This document shows, in pieces, positions 59,222 through 64,000 of a stretch of DNA of 64,000 bases; position 1 is the first letter of the stretch; each line of letters opens with the position of its first letter. A program made the position numbers and the translations under genes. The notes beneath the pieces were generated by a model. It searched no databases, was not told the DNA's origin, and saw only the letters and a program-made list of their open reading frames with translations. Origin of the DNA: Piper betle. Taxonomy: Eukaryota > Streptophyta > Magnoliopsida > Piperales > Piperaceae. The DNA lies in NCBI GenBank assembly GCA_033002965.1, contig JAURVB010002025.1:1-64000 (forward strand), given 5' to 3'.

Positions 59222-61598
59222 TGTAAAACCCGTGATTTGAGTTATAGTTTTCTAGTCTGAACTGGTCGGTTCGACTATTATTTTTAGTCGGGTCAATTTC
59301 AAAACATGCATATCGAGCCGAGGCTGGTATTGTGTTATGAACCATGAGAGTCATGTATGCCCAAGTATATGATGATAACGTCAGTAAGACAGCAGCAGAA
59401 TGAGTTATCAGAATATATGAGAGTATGCCAGATTTTTCTTTATTTATTTTAATTAAATCATAGAATTATTTTTAAGCCAAATAACATATTAGAGCGCGTT
59501 ATGGGCAGTTTGGGTGGGCTATTAGTTTTAGAGCATGTCATTGATGTGTATTTTATTTAATGAGATTTTTTCCCCATGTTCTGTGGATTTTTAGAATTAT
59601 TATGAGTTATTATTATTTTTGACTTGAGTCGGAGTCGAGTCAAGTTTTAATTAGGAGACAATCAATCGTTTTTCTCATTGACCATTTATTTTTATCACTG
59701 ACCATTCTTTTTCTCCCTGACCACTTGTTTTCTTCCCCCTCACATCTATATATTCCATACTTCTGGCACTGTCATCATTCAGCCACCACCATCCTTCTCA
59801 TCCAACTTCCTTCTTCTTTTTCTTCATTCCCTTTTCCCCACAATCCTCACTCGAGCCGGCCACAACCTTGTCGCCGTCGCCGTGTGACTAATGATTAGGT
59901 ATAGAATTTTATCCAATTTAATTATTTAAAATTGATATTTATTAGCACAGCATGTTAGGATTGATTAATTGTTGTGATGAATGTCTAATTATAGTTGAAG
60001 TGATAGTGAATGATTATTAGTGATCTAATTAAGTAAAGTAAATCTAAGCATGCTAACTGACTACAACGTAACTTAGAAAAATATAATAAAATTGGTATGA
60101 ATAGGATGAGTTAGAGTTATTTCTACACTGATGATTGTTTGACTGTTAGATAATGATTGCATTGTATGTGTGATGTTCATGTTGAGTTGATGCATCATTT
60201 AGTAAGTAGGCATTAGCTTCTAGATTTGCTATGTAGGCACAGAGTAGGAGTTCACTGCCTAGGCGTGTGGACATGCTTGAAGCTTTTACCAGGTCTGTTC
60301 AGAACTTGTTCTCTATTTATTGTCCCATTCTATCGTGTTTTGTTTAGAATAGGAAATAAGATGTGTCGAGTGGTGGTTTTATTGTATCCCACTCTACATG
60401 GGCCGTTTAGCCGATCATATTTTTAATTAATAACCCTCGAGGATGAGATCCATCGAGCATATTTTCAAAACAAGATCCACCACAAGATGCCTTGGGGCCC
60501 ATATTATATAATTCCCTACCTAGATTTCAATATATATATATATAGTTTTTGTATTTTCAGTGAGATGTGTGACGGAGGAACCCGATGACCACGTCTTGAG
60601 ATAGGGCATGTGCTTGTCAGAGCGAGCTCTGGAACTGGTGAGTGTCCACTCTATTCCCGACGGATCCTGACAACTCCACCTTTGAGTTCCTCAAACCCGA
60701 AGAAGTGTGGAGGTTTACAGGTACTGCTGTGCAGCGCATGTCTAAACTTGTGGTGAAAAAGGGTATCGAAGGTACATGCCTGAAAGTACTCGGCCTCTGT
60801 CCTTAGGGCCAGGAGTAATACGGAGGATGTAGAGGGCTGAGATGAAAGAGAAAGATTTTACCATGCAAAGGGATAGTTTAATTGGCCAAGGAAAGAGAAA
60901 GTTATGGAAAGGGGACGCTACCACCTGAGGGCACGATCCTATACTGCCCTTGTGAGAGTTCTTGAGGAAGTATATGAGGTTTATTCCAGAGGGTCATCTC
61001 TCCTGTGTTAGATTGATATTAGTTATTTTTTGGACTGGTAACACTCATTACTGACGGTTTTCTATTATTTATGTAGGTGAGAATCTTGAGGACTGAGCTT
61101 TGTTAGGACCGTAGAGGAGTAAAGTCGTTGCACACATGTACCTGCCTCACGTAATGAATGAAAATGATGATTTTTATGTTGTGTGAATGATGAGATTATT
61201 TTAGATTATTCTGTGAAATCCTATGAACGTTTAGCCTGTGAAACGAAACTAGAATAAAATTGAAATAATAATGTCATGTTTTGGAATTATATCGATATAA
61301 ATATTTATTATTGTCATGGATAGGTTGGCCCTATTGCACTTTTAAGAAAACTCGGTCCATTTTGTTTTTGTTTAAAAGAAAAATATTCTATTTGTGCACA
61401 ATAGCATATCATGGCATGCACGTAGGGCCACATTAGAACTCAAGCATCCCATCCACGCATTGTATACTTGCACTACCATTTTAAGACACCGAGGGGAGAT
61501 TCGGGTTGGCTTAACTGAATCAAGTAGTTTAGTGGACGGTTCGGTCGTCGGTAACATTTTCGGGTCAGTTCACGGGTGAACTGGAACAGGGTGTTACA
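59222..61598 (+). mobile_element. Family C solo LTR, forward (2,377 bp)
   Basis: Starts TGTAAAACCCGTGATTTGAG and ends GGAACAGGGTGTTACA. Perfect target duplications ATTTA lie at 59217-59221 and 61599-61603. A TATA-like 'ctatatattcc' lies at 59,746-59,756, upstream of a pyrimidine-rich leader. The 3' part ('actgctgtgcagcgcatgtc', 'cggttcggtcgtcggtaaca') groups it with the 32411 copy, though it has lost CpGs. No internal region is present. Confidence 0.93.
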
Positions 61599-62385
61599 AT
61601 TTATAAGCTAATGGTTTTATATTTTTAATTTATGAAGATCTAGGTTTTTTTAATGCTTTGTAATATTTAATCCATTGCTACTCTCTATTCATTAGTGGGA
61701 ATTTGTAATCAGCTCTCACATCTTTACTGAGATTATTACGTTTATCCAAGTACCATATTTCTATGTAATTGGCAAAGTTTATCTATGATGTATGGGTTTT
61801 ATCCTAAACATTAATAGCTTTTTTATGAACATAGGCTATTTTACTTATGGAAAATCCAATTTCCCTAGACAAGACTAAATCTTTGAATCTAGCAATAGGC
61901 GATCATGTAATTGCAAGCATTAGGCACATTAGAATAATAACCCAACAAAATTAATCAAATAAATAGAAAAACAAACCAAAACATACTAGGGAAAATTCTA
62001 TTAAAATCTTAAAAAGTTATACGAGTTAATGATTGAAGAGAGTATCCACATCAAAACTAATATACAACTTAAAATTATAACAATATAGCAAAAGTAATGG
62101 AACAGGAGGACAAATTCGTGGGTGAATTCTTCAATTTTCAATTTCAAAGCCATATTGCTTTTCCTAAGCCACCAAAATACTCCAAAAGCCTTCATTGTTC
62201 TCATTTCAGGTTATCCGTAAGTATTTTATTTATAGATTTACATGATTTAGAGTCCAACCTTGGGTTGCAAAAATTGGTCTAATTCCACTCGGAATCGGAC
62301 AATTTAAATCAGTTGAGTGGCAATCTGCATCAAAAAAAGATGTAAACAAGTCTTCGGTTCGAATCGGTCCGTGAATCAGCTTAAA
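61599..62385. other. AT-rich intergenic DNA
   Basis: No gene is supported. The short ORFs on both strands show no domain. Confidence 0.45.
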
Positions 62386-62830
62386 TTGGCCGATTCCGGA
62401 CCGTGGCGGGAGGTGGCAAGGGTAACAATGGGCGACCGAGGGGCCGGGGAGGGGGCCGACTGGTCGACTGGGCAACAGGGTGGTGAGGGTGGCAACGGGG
62501 CGACAGGTGGCAAGGGTAGGGCGAGGCGGGGGGTGGGGGGGGGAGGCGATGGGGAGACAGGGTAGCGGCAGCGGCAGCGATCGGGGGAGGGAATATGGGC
62601 GGTGTCTGGGAGAGAGAAGGTGAGATGAAATAGTGGTGGTAATCTCGTAATTGAAAGTTGATACGACTCCGACTAAAGTAAAAAATAATAACTAATTCTA
62701 CATAATTAAAAAAAAACCAAAAAAATATAAAAAATATCATAAAATATAATAAACATTATAACATAAAAATGACATTATAATGACCTATTCTATAATTAAT
62801 AACCCATCAATTTTGACTAAGTTGAAATTT
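62386..62830 (-). repeat. Decayed family C-like LTR fragment, reverse
   Basis: A purine/GC-rich block (62,390-62,630) followed by 'gtaattgaaagttgatacga' and the AT-rich 'aaaatataaaaaatatcata' string has the order seen at 38,330-38,530. It changes to unrelated sequence before the expected LTR end. The glycine/arginine-rich ORFs through the GC block are not genes. Confidence 0.55.
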
Positions 62831-63771
62831 TTATATAAGACCAATTTGGACCGATTTAACTAAACCGGTTCTTAACCGATTTAGACCGATTCGATCCAAT
62901 TCAGTGACTCTCTTGAAAACCGATTCCTATTCTGATATTAATTTTTGCAACTATGGTCCAAACACGAGAGAATACATCACAAAAAATAATAAAATAGAAA
63001 ATCAGTTCTACAGAGCCTTAGTTCCCAAAACAACCCCTCCCCTAACACTTAACATCTTTTTGGCGGTCGCCATATCACCCCAACGCTCCTCTATGTAGCA
63101 TCCTAGCGCCCAATTTGTTGTTCAGTTTTTGAACTAGCGCGCGCCTTAATGCTCATCATCCATGTGCCGTAGCACTCTTTTGACTGAGTTTTTCTTCTCA
63201 CTTTGAACTTGCACAGCTTTTCCTTCCAATATCTAAGCAACGCGATTTCTAATTCATTGGAAAACTCTTGTTATCCTCTACAGGTACACAACATTTTAGC
63301 TTCAAATTTATTATATTTTTTGGGAAATAAATGATCAAACTTAAAGATATCAACACATACATTTAAATGCACAATACGCTAATATCACGTTCGTTCTTCG
63401 TTTCTTGATTTGCTCTTTAATCTTTATTCTTTTAAATTATTTTGAACTTCTGAATACAAATTTGAGCCAATAAACAAAAGTGAAGATTAGATTACTTGGA
63501 GTTTTTTCCTCCCTTGTTCCTAAACTATAAAAATACTTAAAAATTCTAAAGGCTAAAAAACTTAACTACAAATCACTGCTGATTTTTGCTAAACAATCAA
63601 TAAAAAAATTTCATAATAACTTATTTAATATATTTATCAACATGCAGTTACATAATTATTTATTCTGGTGCATAAAAAAATACAGAGTTATCAATATTAT
63701 TCATAGACTAGTATAAGTAATTAAAATTAATCACAAGTGGTAAATGAAATAAGGAGATTCTAATTTATGGT
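62831..63771. other. Intergenic DNA
   Basis: 62,840-62,930 is rich in 'accgat' phrases ('gaccgatttaactaaaccgg', 'ttaaccgatttagaccgatt'), matching a similar 'cggttcgaatcggtccg' stretch near 62,355. Both probably belong to one unrecognised repeat around the GC-rich block. The rest holds nothing recognised. Confidence 0.4.
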
Positions 63772-63925
63772 TGTGAGATCCCTCAACTTAGTCCCACATC
63801 TAATACCTACTGGGAGAAGATCTTGTTTATAAGTAGGAATGGACTATAGATCTTTAACTTTCGGGGTACCCATTTTAAAGAAATGACTTAGCCCATTACG
63901 TTGCACTTTGGGCTGGGTCGTTACA
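63772..63925 (+). mobile_element. TRIM 5' LTR (154 bp), element runs off the window
   Basis: TGTGAGATCCCTCAACTTAG ... GGGTCGTTACA, about the same length as the solo copy at 29798-29950 and very similar to it. A primer-binding site follows directly, so this is the 5' LTR of an element whose body and 3' LTR lie beyond the window. 'gtttataagt' at about 63,825 is a possible TATA element. Confidence 0.88.
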
Positions 63926-63927
63926 AA

Positions 63928-63940
63928 TGGTATCAGAGCC
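63928..63940 (+). other. TRIM primer-binding site
   Basis: TGGTATCAGAGCC, complementary to the 3' end of initiator tRNA-Met, two bases after the LTR. Confidence 0.9.
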
Positions 63941-64000
63941 GACCTAGTTCCGTGTTAGATGGTGGGATGGACTAGGGACGTTGGCTAGGCTGCCGGTCAC

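Noticed and set aside
62310..62385. tRNA-like pattern with GGTTCGAATC and an upstream 'agtggcaatctgcatc'
   Set aside because: The T-stem does not pair, the anticodon loop would be all A, and the D arm is poor. At most a worn SINE-like or repeat motif; 'accgat' repeats nearby suggest a non-tRNA source.

Overview
This is nuclear DNA of a flowering plant. It is AT-rich and intron-rich, and most of it is made of Ty3/gypsy LTR retrotransposons with very long LTRs (about 1.6 to 3 kb), integrase/chromodomain remnants and tRNA-iMet primer-binding sites. The species cannot be told from the sequence. No rRNA, tRNA, CRISPR or bacterial-type feature was found.

There is one host gene, on the + strand at 43,048-56,379: a 19-exon myotubularin-type phosphoinositide 3-phosphatase (plant MTM1/MTM2 type). 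All exons could be placed by splice sites, frame and similarity to the family. One internal exon (number 13) carries the conserved family residues in the wrong frame. Homopolymer single-base losses or use of an upstream splice acceptor could explain this.

Layout. 1-12,370: repeat debris. It holds a window-edge LTR (1-1,442), a 5'-truncated element A (integrase ORF plus 3' LTR, 2,271-5,062), a minus-strand element with LTR, primer-binding site and gag relic (5,063-10,076), and a truncated LTR (10,890-12,370). 12,371-14,749: unclassified. 14,750-38,861: a four-level nest inside one reverse solo LTR. A second reverse solo LTR (14,762-29,959, target duplication CCCCA) contains the whole element B (16,906-29,079) and a 153-bp TRIM solo LTR (GTCTT). 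Two further solo LTRs (32,411-35,257, AGGAG; 35,424-38,298) sit in the outer LTR. 39,014-41,496: another solo LTR (CATAG). 41,497-43,007: upstream region of the gene. 56,380-59,221: 3' UTR and intergenic DNA. 59,222-61,598: solo LTR (ATTTA). 61,599-64,000: intergenic DNA, an LTR fragment, and a TRIM 5' LTR with its primer-binding site at the right edge.

I use three working labels. Family C is LTRs starting TGTAAAACC and ending GTGTTACA, about 2.4-3.0 kb. Family B is LTRs starting TGTAAAGA/G and ending CGTTACA, about 2.8-3 kb. Element A has a shorter LTR (1.65 kb) distantly like B. The many solo LTRs with intact 5-bp target duplications show repeated LTR-LTR recombination. I found no evidence of a new molecular system. 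The most notable things are the nest itself, several LTR-internal tandem arrays, and the frame problem in the phosphatase gene.
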